64,000 nt of DNA from Salvator merianae (taxonomy: Eukaryota > Chordata > Lepidosauria > Squamata > Teiidae): assembly GCA_003586115.2 (NCBI GenBank), contig QVOM02000073.1, forward strand, positions 28,707,673 to 28,771,672. The letters run 5' to 3'. The notes below the pieces were generated by a model, which was not told the origin of the DNA, did no database searches, and saw only the letters and a list, made by a program, of their open reading frames with translations. This document shows, one piece after another, positions 1 through 11,640 of this stretch. The position numbers and the translations under genes were made by a program. Position 1 is the stretch's first letter. Every line of letters starts with the position of its first letter.

Positions 1-2620
1 ATTATTTGGCATACAATAGACAAAAAGAGATTTCCAATTATCACCTTATACTCAGTACCTCTTAGTCCTGATCTGTGAGATACTTTTGCCAAGTCCCAAA
101 TATCCTGGGAAAGAGGACATTTGCCAATTCAGTATGGAGTGTAGAAGAGTATTTCTATTTTCTAAGCTTACTATATTAAATGCTACATTGTATTATATAG
201 TTTATTATATTAGAAACTTACCTCTTGTGATCTTCCCATATCCCTGTGTTGTGACTAGAACAGAATATTTTGTGATGTAAACAATGACATGAGTGATGAC
301 TCCATTCATCATTCTATGTAGTCTATGGCTTTGCTTGGACACAGTGAAACAAACAAACAACATATTTGAGGTGGCTCAGAGATGCCTTAGAGATGAGATG
401 GTTTACTCACCATTATGTCCGTTCCACCTCTCATTAGCATTCTGTGCTAGAAAAGGTGAATTTAAGAAGTGTTGGGAACATGAGTGCCAAACAATGTCTC
501 TCTGAGGAGCCTCTGAACTGTCCCTTTTGTTATGTCTGAACATAGCCTTAGACTGTATCTACACTCGGTCCCAAGTGGGGGAGCTAGCGTTCAGTAGTGA
601 GCAAACCCTCATGAGGAGTTTCCAAGACAGTAGAGATGTGCAAAAGGTTACAACAGACAAAAACTGGGTTCTTCATGCTTCTATGCATGACCTCCCCCCC
701 AATAAAGAAACTTACTACTTAGCCTGATGTAGCTTCTTAAACTATGTATGCACTCTGCATTTATTCTGGGATTCTGAGATTCCAATCAGACTTTCCTACT
801 CATGACAGATAATACAGTGTAAGCATCAACACAGTGATTCCAGTGATATTCTTATTGAAAAGGTAGTATAGAAATAGCAAAGGTGAACTTAAAATCCAAC
901 TTCCTTGGTCTGATTTTAGTTATTGCATTAACCTTTTATAGGATGATCTCAGAAATGCAATTTTTAAAGGGTATCTTTGATTAGAAGACAGGGAACTGAT
1001 TTTTTAAAAAGGTCTGTGCAGGTGAATTGGCTTCAGTTGGCTTTAATAAGTTGCAAGTAAAGTAATGGACTAGTGAATTTGGAAGTGATTTCTGTGCGAG
1101 ACTGCCTCCATTTTGTATAAAGAACCAAGAAAATGAATTTTAAACTGCAAACTGGAATTTTCCTTTTCCTTGTTATTTGGAAAGGACTAAGTAAATGCAC
1201 AGTGCAAACAAAGGAAACAGGAAACACCAGTTGATAGTTATCAACCACAGTTTTGTGTGATTACACCTGGAAAGCTCTGACTTCCTCTAAATAATTTGGA
1301 AGACAAACATTTGGGCTGAAACTTAAGCATTTTTCTTAAATTAGCAAGAATTACAGGAAGCTATGCTGGCATTTGGAATAGGATTATAGCTATCAAGGAT
1401 TCTGGACAAATTCTGTTAAAAAGGATTTGGGTAATGAGTTGCCATTTGGAAGAGTTCCTCTGTGCAAGGCAACATCATTATTTGTCTTGTTAAAAGTAAT
1501 CAAACTGCTATCAAGCAGCACCAGCAGAGCATTGACAGATTTTAATGGGTATTAATGTTACACAAGCATAGGATACCACTGATCTCCTGTTATATTTAGT
1601 TTATACAAGCATGTACACATACACACAGAGTCTGTTTTTGGGGTCCCATAGATTTGTATTTTGTCACATTTTGTCATGCCCCTGGAAGTACTGAGATGCG
1701 ATGTCAGAACTTTTCTTTGTTTAGATTAGCATAAAAATAGCCCTGAGGTAACATAAAAGTATGGTTTGCCATCCACCTTTACTCCAGAAGCAAGATTCAG
1801 GACACCAGAAGCAAGCAACACGAGCTGCTATCTTCATCTTGAGAATGCAAATGCAGTTTGAATTTGCTGTTTGTTCCAGCTTCAACCTTTGCCATACTGA
1901 GGAAGAGTTTTGACGTTCATTACAGTTTTCTTTCTGCTTGAAAGGCTTGAACAAGAAACTTTGTTGCTGTACTGTTTGTGCTCCTGCTGAGCCTTGTGGT
2001 TGCTGATCTGTACTGTTTTGCTACATGGAAGAACTTTGCCAGAACTTGGAATCATTCCAGGTCAGAGACTTTGCTTTTGATTCATTTGGAGGCTGAGAAT
2101 TTGTGTGATTCTTTTAATTACATTTAAGGTTTTCTTTTAGTGGCTAAAACTAGGTTTTAGTTTTAAAATTCCCTTTTCTAGCTCTCTATAGGCTTCTTCC
2201 TTCTTTAACTGACAAAATATTCCTTAAATGACCTTTCATTCATAAGAAAAGCCCTGTAAAAGACTGCACCACTGTTAAGCACATGCTCAGTGAGTCTGTA
2301 GCAGTGAGACATCTATTGGGAAAATACTTCTAAGTGCAGTCTTTCTATGCTTACTGTTTTTTATAGTCTGAACTAAGAATCAGCTGTCAGATTTTACATC
2401 TTTGCTGTTTTTACCCAGTTTTCAATTTTTTTAACAAAAGTTTGGATTTGTTTTTGAAGAATATTTTGTCCAGAATCTTTTTGTAAGATTTGTTGTTTAA
2501 TTTTATGGGCTAAACTCCCTCTTGGAGTTTTGTAGTTGTTCCTTAGGGTTAGTATTCCCAGGGCATTGCTTATAATAACCCTACTGAGATCCACAGGCTG
2601 TGTCCACCCTGGATCAGTCA
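1..2620. other. AT-rich unique sequence, no gene recognised
   Basis: No open frame here resembles a known protein, and I see no tandem repeat, terminal inverted repeat or LINE motif. It reads as ordinary intergenic or intronic DNA; short frames are broken by stops at chance frequency. An exon without recognisable similarity cannot be excluded by eye. Confidence 0.6.
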
Positions 2621-2625
2621 CCTTG

Positions 2626-2805
2626 GCCCTTTCTGCACTTGGCCTTATTGTGGATTATATCCCAGAATAGGGACCTGCCATCCACATGCTAGTGCAAACT
2701 ATAAAAGGTCTTGCCCAGGGCCTACCATAGTCTGCACTAGCATGCAGATGACAGGTCTCTATTCTGAGATATAATGTGGAATAAGTCCAAGTGCAGAAAG
2801 GCCCT
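2626..2805. mobile_element. GGGCC type A fold-back MITE, copy 1
   Basis: The two halves are near-perfect reverse complements: the left end reads GCCCTTTCTGCACTTGG and the right end CCAAGTGCAGAAAGGCCC, and the inner parts (GGGACCTGCCAT against ATGACAGGTCTCTAT) also pair. At about 180 bp it can encode nothing and must have been moved by a transposase made elsewhere. TTG lies directly on both sides (2623-2625 and 2806-2808), the pattern of a 3-bp target duplication. Two further copies at 13853 and 61134 show the same ends and the same TTG flanks. Confidence 0.85.
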
Positions 2806-3062
2806 TTGTCTACATTGCAGACCAGTCTGTCAGGAGGTCACACCTCCCATTAGAATGCTATGTCTGCATGGTGTTATGAGCCACACACTGGAAGTACTTG
2901 TTTTAATGGAGAACAAGCTGTACCTAGAAACCTGATTCTTAAATGAGATCTTTACACTTAGGCTTTAAAAACAGTAAACAGGTGTGGTAACTCCTCAAAA
3001 GAAGAATCATGAAATAAGAAAAATAACCTCAGACAAGGATTAAATCAAACCAGAACCTCAAT

Positions 3063-3068
3063 TTTATT
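3063..3068 (-). promoter_or_regulatory. LTR polyadenylation signal AATAAA
   Basis: Minus-strand AATAAA, 191 bp from the TG at 2872; the LTR at 26141 has AATAAA at an offset of 193 bp. The shared position supports a real R/U5 boundary signal. Confidence 0.55.
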
Positions 3069-3290
3069 AAACACAAAATACATAAAATACATTTAAAATA
3101 CATAAATGCCAGTATTTGCCAACTAACAGTGGACTGGGAGAGCTATCAATGCTATAGAGAACAAAGAAGAGAGGCCTCCCTCCTTGCAACATTCTGAGCA
3201 TGTGCAAGAGATCAAATAAGGAAAACAAATATCCTAGTAGCAGTTTTTCATGAATGGGAAAGTCAATGCCTGTCAATCTTAACAGGTAAG

Positions 3291-3882
3291 CAGAAGCGTA
3301 GCGAGGGTGGGGGGGGGGCGCTCCGCCCCGGGCGGCGTGTTGTCCGGGGCGGGCGGGCCACGGAGGCAGGGCCCCGCCCACCAGTGCCCTCACTCGTCGC
3401 ACCGGGCGGCCGCGCTTGTCGCCCCGGGCGGCCCGCCCGGCGGCCGCTGCGCTCATTGGCTCGTCGCCCTGGCCCGCCCGGCGGTGGACGTGCTCGTCGG
3501 CTCGTCACTCCAGCCCACTCACCCGGCGGCGGCTGCACTCATCGCCCCGCCTGCCAGCGTGCGTGTGGGCGGAGCCAGCGAGTGCGCATGTGTGCAGGCA
3601 GGGCCATCGAGGCCACCGCCGGGCGGGCCAGGGCGAGGAGCAAGGCCCCCACTGGGCGGGCCGGGGCGAGGAGCAAGGCCGCCACCGGGCGGGCTGGGGT
3701 GACGAGCAAGGCCCCCGCCGGGCAGGGCAACAAGCGGGGCATGTGCACTCATTGGCCCCACCCACACGCATGCGCACTTGCTGGCCCCGTCTACACGCAT
3801 GCGTGCTCGCTGGCCCCACCCCTAGTCCCAGGCGTCAAAGCGGCTAGTAGCCCCAGGCGTCAAAGCGCTAGCTACGCCAGTG
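3291..3882. mobile_element. CpG-rich non-autonomous hAT element with internal minisatellite
   Basis: The ends are CAGAAGCGTAGC and GCTACGCCAGTG, reverse complements with few mismatches and of the CAGTGGCGTAGC type typical of hAT transposons. Perfect 8-bp target duplications CAGGTAAG lie at 3283-3290 and 3883-3890. The related LTR copy at 4626-4633 has a single CAGGTTTG and no insert, a comparison empty site. The 592 bp interior is extremely GC-rich and CpG-dense, contains a 33-bp tandem array (3612-3740) and a 29-nt inverted repeat (3459-3487 against 3613-3641, one mismatch). The frames of 100-170 residues inside are by-products of GC richness and a 33-bp period, not proteins. Confidence 0.92.
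3612..3740. repeat. 33-bp minisatellite inside hAT element
   Basis: The core GGCGGG recurs at 3622, 3655, 3688 and, as GGCAGGG, at 3721: a 33-bp period over about 3.5 units, with a shared GACGAGCAAGG or GAGGAGCAAGG block. The period is a multiple of three, which keeps frames open without implying coding. Confidence 0.85.
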
Positions 3883-4221
3883 CAGGTAAGCATTGAAAGA
3901 AGTAGAGAGAAGGGGAAAGGAAGGGAGAATTCTGGTCAGGAGCAGTCAGTTCTCACCCTCAGAGGTGAATGAGGGGTTGAGAGTGTGGATTTTGCAGTCA
4001 GCAAGGAAGCTCTGGAGTCCAGGACAGTGCTTCAAGCAAAGTGGCTGAGCTCCAGGGCAGCACAACTCTGTAGCAAGTAATAGCAAGTATAAGGTTCTTT
4101 TGTCTCTGTGCCTTAGCTAAGGCACAGATTGGAGTTCAGGAAAAGTGAAGCTACTTTAGGATGAAGCAGCTTTTGATCAGAGTGGAGAGAAGCAGCTTTG
4201 TTCAGCAGCAGGTACCCACAT

Positions 4222-6295
4222 TGTTAAGAACAGTGCACTGGGGATACTGGTTTTACACCAGTCACTAGCTGCATAAGTAGGATCTTTAACACTAAGGTTT
4301 TAAAAATGGTAAATTGGCACAGTGCCCCTAAAAAGCAACTGAACAACAACAAAAATACTTCTAGACAAATTTTGGACCTAATCAGAACATAAACATGATT
4401 GAACTAACAAGAAAGGTTTTTTAAAAAACAGCAGAATGACAGCTCTTGACAGGAATCTGCTGAGCTGGAATTTTAAGCAGCAAAATAGTATATAGTTCCT
4501 ATACAAAAGTAGATAGGGGTCTCACTCCTTGCAGTGTCCTGTGCATATGCAAAGGTCAAACAAGGCAAAAACCTCTGTAGCAGCAACTTTTTATGAAAGT
4601 AGGGGTCAAAAAAGGACAATTTTGACAGGTTTGGCTGAAATAAGATGATAGAAGGGGAAAGGAAGGGGAAAAAAAAACCCTGCTCTAAATAAATCCTAGA
4701 CTAACACAAGGGCCCTTTTTGTACTTGGAACTAGTGAGTGCCAGGAATGCTCACTAGTGAAGTGTTTCTGCACCAGAAGATGGCCGCAGTGACCAGCAGC
4801 AGACCTCATCCGCTGCTGATCGCTACTACCACTGATGCATTAAGTAGCTGTCCGAATCCCTACCTGAAGCTCAAAGTGAGCTTCAGGTAAGGATTTGTTT
4901 GCACTTACCTGCACCACAGCAGCAGCAGCCATCTTCTGGGCAATCAGCTCATCCATAATGCATGCAGGATCTCACAATCACACACACCTGACGTGAAATG
5001 GGGCCTGCACGAGACCACAATCGGGCCCACGATGCTGTGATCAGGCCTGGGATGCCTGACTGGGGTGATCAGGTTGCACTGTGAGCCCGACCGGGTAGGC
5101 CCAATCGTGTTAAGGGGTGGGGCCCAGTGTGCTGACATAATCCGCATCACATCTGCACACTGCGCAGACCTCCCACTCACCATGGCAGTGGCCTGATGCT
5201 TGCAGGCTTCTGCCATGGTGACCGTCCTTCACGTCCATGATTGGACACCAGAACTCCGTATGGGGTGCAGCACGGCCCCATCCAACATCTCAGGCCTGAT
5301 TGCAGCACCATGGGCCTGATTCGGGCCTGTATGAAGGGGTAGGCCCCATTGCCCATCGCGTGTGCGCACGTGCATGGAGCTACTACTGGTCACCATGGCA
5401 GCAGCCGGCTGCTTGCTGGCCGCTGTCATGGTGAGGATCAGGTATGGCAAATGCCAGTAGCTGGCTTAAGGTAAGTTTTTAGGCCCCATAGTGCAGATGG
5501 TGTCTGCATGATGGGGTCTATTCCACCCTAGAATGGGCTACTTAGCCCATTCTAGGGTGGGATGTGTGAACATGCCCAAGGAGACCCTAGCTTAGTCAGG
5601 TGCTGTCATTTCTCCCCTGTAGAGACAATGGGGTGGTGGTGAGACTGATGGTTTGCTGCCAGCATGAAGGTCCAAAGTCTGGTATATTTCCAAAGGCAGA
5701 GTTGCTAAGCACCAGAAGAGCACAACTCTATGTCTGTAAAAGTAGCAAAAGAGACAGTTCTCTGGTTCTGTACCATATCTAAATCACAGATCAGATTAAG
5801 AATAAAGTGTAGCTGCTTTGGGCTAAAGCAGCAAGACAGCAGGCAAGGTAGCAAGCGGAGTAAAGTGTAGCTTCTGTGGTAACGTAGCAGCAGCAGTTCT
5901 AAATGACAGCAGCATGGGTCCTGGATTAGTAGATGATGCTGGCCTGCTCTTGGTGCATTTTTGTTATGCACATCTGGATCCTGTGGCTGTCCTAAGTCTT
6001 AAGTCCTGCCCGGGGGGGTGTCTGGCACATGTGTTAATACAAGTCAGTGATCATTTCCTTCTTGCTTTTTAAAATTAGGCCTGTCTTTCCAAATAGGGAT
6101 TCTGATGAGCTAAGATGGATTATGGTTTGGTACAGAGGTTCAGGCTTCCTGTTCCATTCCCTATATTTTCATCCTATGTGCCAGTTGTATTTATTGTGCA
6201 GTTCTGTAGTCTAGGGGTGTTTGTGCCTTGTTAAAGCCCTACCTTTGGTGGCACAGCACTCTAGGACTTAGGATTCTGGGTCACATCTGCTTACA
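4222..6295 (-). mobile_element. Solo LTR, copy 2, interrupted by a MITE
   Basis: On minus sense the LTR starts TGTAAGCAGATGTGACCC at 6295 and ends at 4222. ACAT lies on both outer sides (4218-4221 and 6296-6299), a 4-bp target duplication. After removing the type C element at 4711-5577 its length is about 1.2 kb, matching the 1207 bp copy at 26141-27347. The start region contains GAGTGCTGTGCCACCA (minus), shared by all good copies. It inserted next to or into the older LTR 2872-4221. No internal retroviral genes are present, so recombination between two LTRs probably removed them. Confidence 0.85.
4711..5577. mobile_element. GGGCC type C element, 867 bp
   Basis: The left end is GGCCCTTTTTGTACTTGG and the right end GTGTGAACATGCCC; AAG flanks both sides (4708-4710 and 5578-5580). 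Just inside the right end is a long palindrome (5522-5560, CACCCTAGAATGGGCTA against its complement). Inside are repeated blocks on CATGGCAGCAGCC and CCAGTAGC shared with the copies at 20254, 47534 and 56748. CpG content is higher than in the flanks. It interrupts the LTR at 4222-6295. No transposase frame is present. Confidence 0.75.
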
Positions 6296-7094
6296 ACATT
6301 GCCTCTCAGACATTCAGTCTAGGAACATTAAGGTGCCATGGATGCAGCCCAAGTGTCCAACCCTCAGACTTTTTGAGAATGAGGTAGAGAATAGCACATC
6401 TCTAACAAGTGTTCATGGAGTGTTGGACAGTATTGTTCCTCTGTACTTTGTATACTTTTATTATTAGATCTGCTGTCACTTTTATTTAAGGAGAAAGATC
6501 TTTGAAGGTAGTTAATAATATTTTTCTCAATCGCTCAATCACTCCCTACCTCACTCCTTCCCCTATTTCCTTCCTTTTGGTTCAGATTAAAATATAAGCA
6601 ATATTTTTTTCCACTAGCCAACAGATAGCTCATGTCAACTTTGAGGAATAAGATTGGGAGAAAGAATAAGAAATAGTGACTCATCCTTCCTTTGGACTGA
6701 AGAGGTGTAAGGAACTCATATTTCTTTCACTCTTTGCTGCCTCTTTTATTTCTAAGGGATGATTAAGGTCCTATTATTCATCAAAGGTACTTTTCTATTA
6801 CTTTCCAAAGGCCAATTTCCATTACTCTCAAATCCAAAGGATACCAGCTTTCCTGAGGTCCTGATTAAGACACCTTTACTGTGTAATAGGGATGAAACCC
6901 TTTTTTTCATGGGGCATATTAGACATTCCCACAAGTTTTCTTTGAATGCATTCACAGTTGTATCCTGTACTTAATAATTTAAGACCTTTGAACATAGTGT
7001 GGATTATAAAGATAGGTAGATAGAAGCATAACTGCTGTTGTTTTTATGCATGATGGTCAATTATTGTTTCCAATTCTAATCATGGGGGAATTTA

Positions 7095-7700
7095 TCCAGC
7101 ACATTACCTCCTTTATGTGGAACTGCCTTTGAAGACAGTTCAGAAGCTGCAGCTGGTGCAGAATGCAGCAGCGAGACTGTTTACTGACACTGCAGCCCAA
7201 ATGCACATCACACTGGTCCTAAAAGAACTGCAGTGGGTGCCTATCTTCTACTAAGTCCAGTTCAAGGTATTAGCATCAACTTGTAAGGCCCTAAAAGGCT
7301 TGGGCTCCAAATATCTGAAATCTAAAATATCTAAAAGCACTCATCCTCCCATATAGACCTATCTGTGCCCTAAGATCTGCCAGTGAGACCTTCTTGGTTG
7401 TACCACTGACTTCAGCAGTTAAGTGGGTGAGGACGTGTAGGAAGGCCTTCTCTTGGCCCCTTGTCTGTCAAATAGCCTCCCCTCTGAGATGTGTTAGGCA
7501 CCCACACTGAATGTATTTAGATGTATGGTGAAGATGCAGCTCTTTACCCTGGACTTCAGCTGAGGGAACAGCATCCCCTTCTCATGCAGGCACTTGTCAC
7601 TGTTTTGGCAATCTATTCTATCTGTTTTTATAGTAATTTTATTGTGGCCCGCTTTGAGACCTTTGAGTATAGGAAAAGATAGAAATATAAATAGATAGAT
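7095..7700 (+). mobile_element. L2-type LINE fragment, reverse transcriptase C-terminus and 3-prime end
   Basis: Translation gives QKLQLVQNAAARLFTDT followed by HITLVLKELQWVPI and FKVLASTCKALKGLG, the hallmark end of L2-type reverse transcriptases. Several stops and frame shifts follow. The 3-prime end reads CGCTTTGAGACCTTTGAGTA and then ATAGAAATATAAATAGATAG, the L2-style tail. It is 5-prime truncated and dead. The L2 rather than a nearby CR1-clade assignment is from memory of the motif. Confidence 0.82.
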
Positions 7701-9184
7701 TTCAATTAAGATTTGGTTGAAGGATAAATGTTAGAAATGTAAGTGTGTATGTGTTTGTGTGCATATATATTACTACCCTGAGCTGTTAGTAAGGCACAAC
7801 GCTTTACATATTTGGCATTTATTAATATTTTGAATACTACTGCACTTTTTAAGCTGAGAGTAGGAAAACTCTCATGTGGGATTATTAAATGAGTCGATTT
7901 GCATTCTAATGAGAACAAATGTTTGGGATTGCATTGTTAAAATGCTAAAAGTGTGTGTGTACAATTATTTTGCAGCTTAGATTTACAGAACTCATCTCCC
8001 TAAACTCTTATATGAAGAAAAAAAAATGAAGGCAAAAAATGAAAAAAGAAACTAAAGAGAAAGTGAATACTGACGGCTGGAGGGGAGGTGATTAGGGTAA
8101 TTTAACTGTTCACAAATGACTTTACTACCAAATCAAAGCATTTCTGCCTTTGCTGGGCTCTTTTCATTATCTTTAAGCAGCTGCAGTGCTGAGTCCCTTA
8201 AGAAGTCTCACCAAGCTCTCTTTCCTTGTAAATTTCTCATTTGTATTGATTAATCATTTTGTAATTCCATTCTAGACTGAGTCGCTGATCTTTAAGTCAT
8301 ATGCTGCTTTCCTAGAGCTTGTCTACCCTGCAACAGTTCTGTTGTTTTTTACTAATTCCTTTGCTTTACCATTGCAATTCAAGCTTTAAAACATTAATCT
8401 CTTCATTCTTTAATTTCATATTCCATTACCAGAATAAGTGCAAATATGTTTCTTGATTTCTTCCCTTCTCTTTCTTTAAAAAAGTGATCTTCTGAAATGT
8501 CAAGATAAGAAGTGATGCTAGTATTACTTCTGTTATGTAGCTGTGTTTGGTCGAGCTTCTTTCTCCACCCTGGAAGGACAAATTCCACTACTAATACAAA
8601 CTCCTCCTCCTCCTCCTCCTCCTCCTCTTCCTCCATAAACTACATTTATTTTGTTCTCCTGCTTGGACAGCTTCTATGTAACTGTTTTCCTTTACATAGA
8701 ATGTCCACAGGTTGAGGAAAATCACAGTTATAGTTTATTTCTTCCCTACTGTGTCATAAACAATCTAGTACTTGGATTGGGGGGAATAAATACTTCACTG
8801 TATATGACAGCCAAACAGAATGTAGACTCAATTGATAATCTAAACTTCAGTAGAGATTAACCAGATTTTGAAATTTCACAAAAATACCATCAGAGTGAAG
8901 TGATCTCTGTAGCAAAAGAATATGATCACACGCTGCATACTTAATTGTATAACAACAAAATCCCAATAGTAATAGTGAATTCTGAATATTGAATAAAATG
9001 TATTTCTGTAAGAAATAATAATAAAAAACTTAGAAAATATAGCACACTAAGTATGTTCTACACGATTAAAATTGTTCTGACTTTTCTTCCTTATATAGAG
9101 AGAAATGTGCTACTTATGCAGGACAAAGTTATCAGCATGTATTAATACAGTTATTCATTTTTCTTTGTGAAACCTTAATTCCAG
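7701..9184. other. Unique AT-rich sequence with microsatellites
   Basis: No gene or repeat ends were recognised apart from the CTC run at 8601. Short A-rich and T-rich tracts are common. Confidence 0.5.
8601..8634. repeat. (TCC)n microsatellite
   Basis: An almost pure CTC/TCC trinucleotide tract with one TTC interruption near its end. Its translation gives poly-serine or poly-glutamate frames that are not genes. Confidence 0.95.
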
Positions 9185-9350
9185 GTACATAAAAACATAA
9201 AAAGTGCCACACTGAATCAGATCCATGGTCCGTCTAGTCCAGTAGTGTGCTCTTACAACAGCAGGCATCTACACAAGGAAACCCATTCACAGGACAGAAA
9301 CACATAGCATGGCTTGCTCACAGTCTATCAGCTAGTTTTCAGATGCGGAT
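9185..9350 (-). mobile_element. CR1-type LINE 3-prime fragment
   Basis: The text CATAAAAACATAAAAAGTGCC, then GATCCATGGTCCGTCTAGTC, is the same segment seen at 23040-23110 and 31755-31830, where it borders clear CR1 reverse transcriptase sequence. Orientation is inferred as minus from those copies. Confidence 0.6.
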
Positions 9351-10070
9351 CTTAGACTGAATATTATAAGTCTTTTTTTCTATTTTTTTTTTTCTGAATT
9401 TTAAACATAAATTGATATCATGCAGTCATAAATTCCAGCAATAAACAATTTTGCATACGGCTATATTCCTTTGTCTCTCTCCCTCCTTCCTCCCCACCCC
9501 TTCCCCTCCATCCCCTCCCCTTCCTAACCCATCCTTTTGGTAATTGCTGGCGTTTCAAGTCCTATTATTCTGTTGAATGTGAACCTTCTAGTGATGGTTT
9601 CCGTTCTTGAGGTTGATTATCCCATGTCATTCATTAAGGATTCTGTTTCTGGGGGCTTGATGCCTTCTTTGCCGCCATACTTGGTTCCTCTATTTGCCAT
9701 GTTTTTGTTAACATTCCCTTTTGTTAACATTTTCTTTTGTTTGCTAGTTATGAGCTCATTTAACATAATTATCGTTATTTTTCAATGTTCAGAATACCAT
9801 CTTAGTATAGTTAGGGTTTTAGCATATTTCCAATTTTTAACTATGATACATTGTGCTGGGAATGTTGGGTAATGCAGTAATGATCTGAATTGAGCCTTGA
9901 TTTTAAGATCTGAGAGAGGGAGAGAATGGGTTTCGTTGTTTAATTATTTTAATTATTTCTTTGAGAATTTGTTTCCAGAAGTGATTAACTGGCAGGCAAT
10001 CCCATCAAACTGGAAATAAGTAGGCATTTATTTACAGTCTCTCCAGCACCCTGGGTTTTGAATTTTAGTG

Positions 10071-10123
10071 ATCCTCCTCCTCCTTCCTCTTCCTTCTCCT
10101 CTTTCTCCTCCTCTTCTTCCTCC
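10071..10123. repeat. (TCC/TTC)n microsatellite
   Basis: Imperfect TCC and TTC trinucleotide tract. Confidence 0.9.
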
Positions 10124-10589
10124 GTGTTGCAGTCATTTCCATTTGTTTTATTTATGCTGTTTTACCTATCTACATTTTGCTTTGGTGCTTTCAGTTTTCT
10201 AGCTGATGTTTCATTGTTTAGATTCTATACAAGTATTTTGTTTCTTTGCATGTGCTTAAGATGACTTTGCTCTACCTATTAGCACTATTTTTTTTTGCCC
10301 TGCTTGATGTGATTAACTAATCAGAACTGTATTTTCTTAAACCAATTGTTTTACTTCTACAAATCTTCAACCACTAATGTCACAAGGTTCTAATTTAATT
10401 ATTAGGAACTTTATTGAGAATTCCTTCTGGAATGATGCATTCCTGTATGCTTGCAACATCTGCATAAAAGTATGTAGGATAAACAATGTTCCATATAGAT
10501 AGAAGAGAAAAAAAAAATGCCTTGCAAATTGGTGTAAAATATATAAGGGAAATCTCTTAAGCAACAGATAAAGACACGCTGAGGAAAGC

Positions 10590-10770
10590 ATGGAACTGAT
10601 CGGCTGCTCCAAATTGCTATTTGCTGTGGAGCACAAAATTATACTCCACAGCAGTACTGGGAGCAACTGAACTGCTCCTAGTACACTGCGTTTGACCCTC
10701 TTCCAACCACTGCCATGATGCAGGCTGCCAGCATGTGCCCTGCAAATGGTGGTAGCTTACTGCCGGTATT
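10590..10770. mobile_element. Partial GGGCC type C element
   Basis: The blocks GGAGCACAAAATTATACTCC and CTGGGAGCAACTG resemble the interior of the copies at 47534 and 56748 (bases 47640-47700 and 56990-57050). No complete terminal repeat was found, so the limits are approximate. Confidence 0.45.
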
Positions 10771-10980
10771 GTCTAAGTCCTCTCAGTATGAATGGCTTTT
10801 GTGCTGCAGGGTCTGTTCCTGTTCTAAGGTGGAAAGTGTGGAAAAAAAAGTGTGAATACCTTCATTGAAATATCAACTGTTAGTCAAAGATCTGTTTCCT
10901 GATCATTCACAGTCAGCTCCAATCCCATTAGTATTTAGGAGTAGTCAGAATTTTTAGCTCCAGTGGTCACCACTTTGTAC

Positions 10981-11001
10981 TTTTTTTTTTTTTTTTTTTT
11001 T
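10981..11001. repeat. Poly-T tract, 21 bases
   Basis: A pure T run directly before an L2-like 3-prime end. Confidence 0.95.
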
Positions 11002-11122
11002 ACCCTGGCACTGTTATTATTTTTAACGTGTCCATTTTATACTTTGCTTCTTATTGTTGTAACCTGCCGAGAGACCTTCAAGTGCAGGGTGGGATAGAAA
11101 TGCAGTAAATAAATAAGTAAAT
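11002..11122 (+). mobile_element. L2-type LINE 3-prime end
   Basis: TGTAACCTGCCGAGAGACC, then GGGTGGGATAGAAATGCAG and AAATAAATAAG match the tails at 7640-7700, 16930-17005, 19480-19545 and 55920-55994. Confidence 0.7.
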
Positions 11123-11126
11123 TTAC

Positions 11127-11640
11127 ACTCGTTCACGTTGAATGGCATCTGCCATTTTGATGTTCAGTCCCCTAGTGTGCAGTGACTCATTTGGAACTCT
11201 TCACATTTCTTTTTCATTTTTACCACTCTGAATGATTTAGTGACACCAGCAAACATGGCCATTCAACTGATCAAGACTGACTAGAGATCATTATATATAT
11301 GCTGCAAAGGGCCAGTCCTAGGATGGAAACTTGGGGAACTCCACTTGTTACATCTCTCCCTTGTGAAAAATGCCCAATTCTTCCTATTTTCTGTTTTCTG
11401 TTCTTTAGCCATTTGCTTATAGGACTTATTCTTTTATTCCAGAACTGTTAAGCTTATGGAGAAGTCTCTGAACAGGGACTTTATCAAAAACTTTGTTGAA
11501 AATCCAAGAAGGTGATGCCTACTGGACCACCCTTATCCATATGTTTGTTAACATCCTCAGAAACTCTAAAAAAATAAATTAGGATTTTCCCCCACAGAAG
11601 CATGCTGGCTATCTTTGAGCAATACCTTACCTACACACAA
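11127..11640 (-). mobile_element. CR1-type LINE fragment (reverse transcriptase region)
   Basis: Reads in parallel with the CR1 at 25640-26000: both carry GTTTTCTGTTCTTTAGCCA or a close relative, then ACTTTATCAAAAACTTTGTT against GCTTTGTCAAAACCC. On minus this is the segment encoding the FSKAFDTV-like motif of CR1. Degenerate, with stops in all frames. Confidence 0.78.

Larger units (their letters stand above)
2872..4221 (-). mobile_element. LTR of a retrotransposon or endogenous retrovirus, copy 1 (broken)
   Basis: This aligns along its length with the LTR at 4222-6295 (for example the blocks at 2950-3010 against 4270-4330, and 4060-4180 against 5720-5840), once the hAT element at 3291-3882 is removed. 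It begins TGTTATGAG, matching TGTTAAGAA at 4222 and TGTTGCAAG at 26141. Sense is minus: AATAAA on the minus strand (3063-3068) sits about 190 bp from the 3-prime end, the same offset as in the 26141 copy. Its U3 end is missing where the next LTR inserted. No gag, pol or env remnant is seen beside it, so it is probably an old solo LTR. Confidence 0.75.
9360..10980. other. T-rich, pyrimidine-rich sequence of unknown origin
   Basis: Contains a C/T-rich stretch (9476-9536), a TCC/TTC tract at 10071-10123 and many T runs. The longest open frame (9537-9872, 111 residues) is hydrophobic because the strand is T-rich. It could be the reverse of a LINE 3-prime untranslated region, but I cannot identify the family. 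Confidence 0.4.

Noticed and set aside
3384..3896. Open frames of 91-170 residues on both strands rich in Arg, Pro, Gly and Ala
   Set aside because: They lie inside the GC-rich hAT element and its 33-bp array. All frames are open because of composition and period; there is no domain.
2872..6295. Two LTRs considered as the paired LTRs of one provirus
   Set aside because: They are adjacent with no internal region, and the second has its own ACAT duplication.
9537..9872. 111-residue hydrophobic frame resembling a membrane protein
   Set aside because: T-rich DNA encodes Phe, Leu, Ile and Val by composition. No other support.
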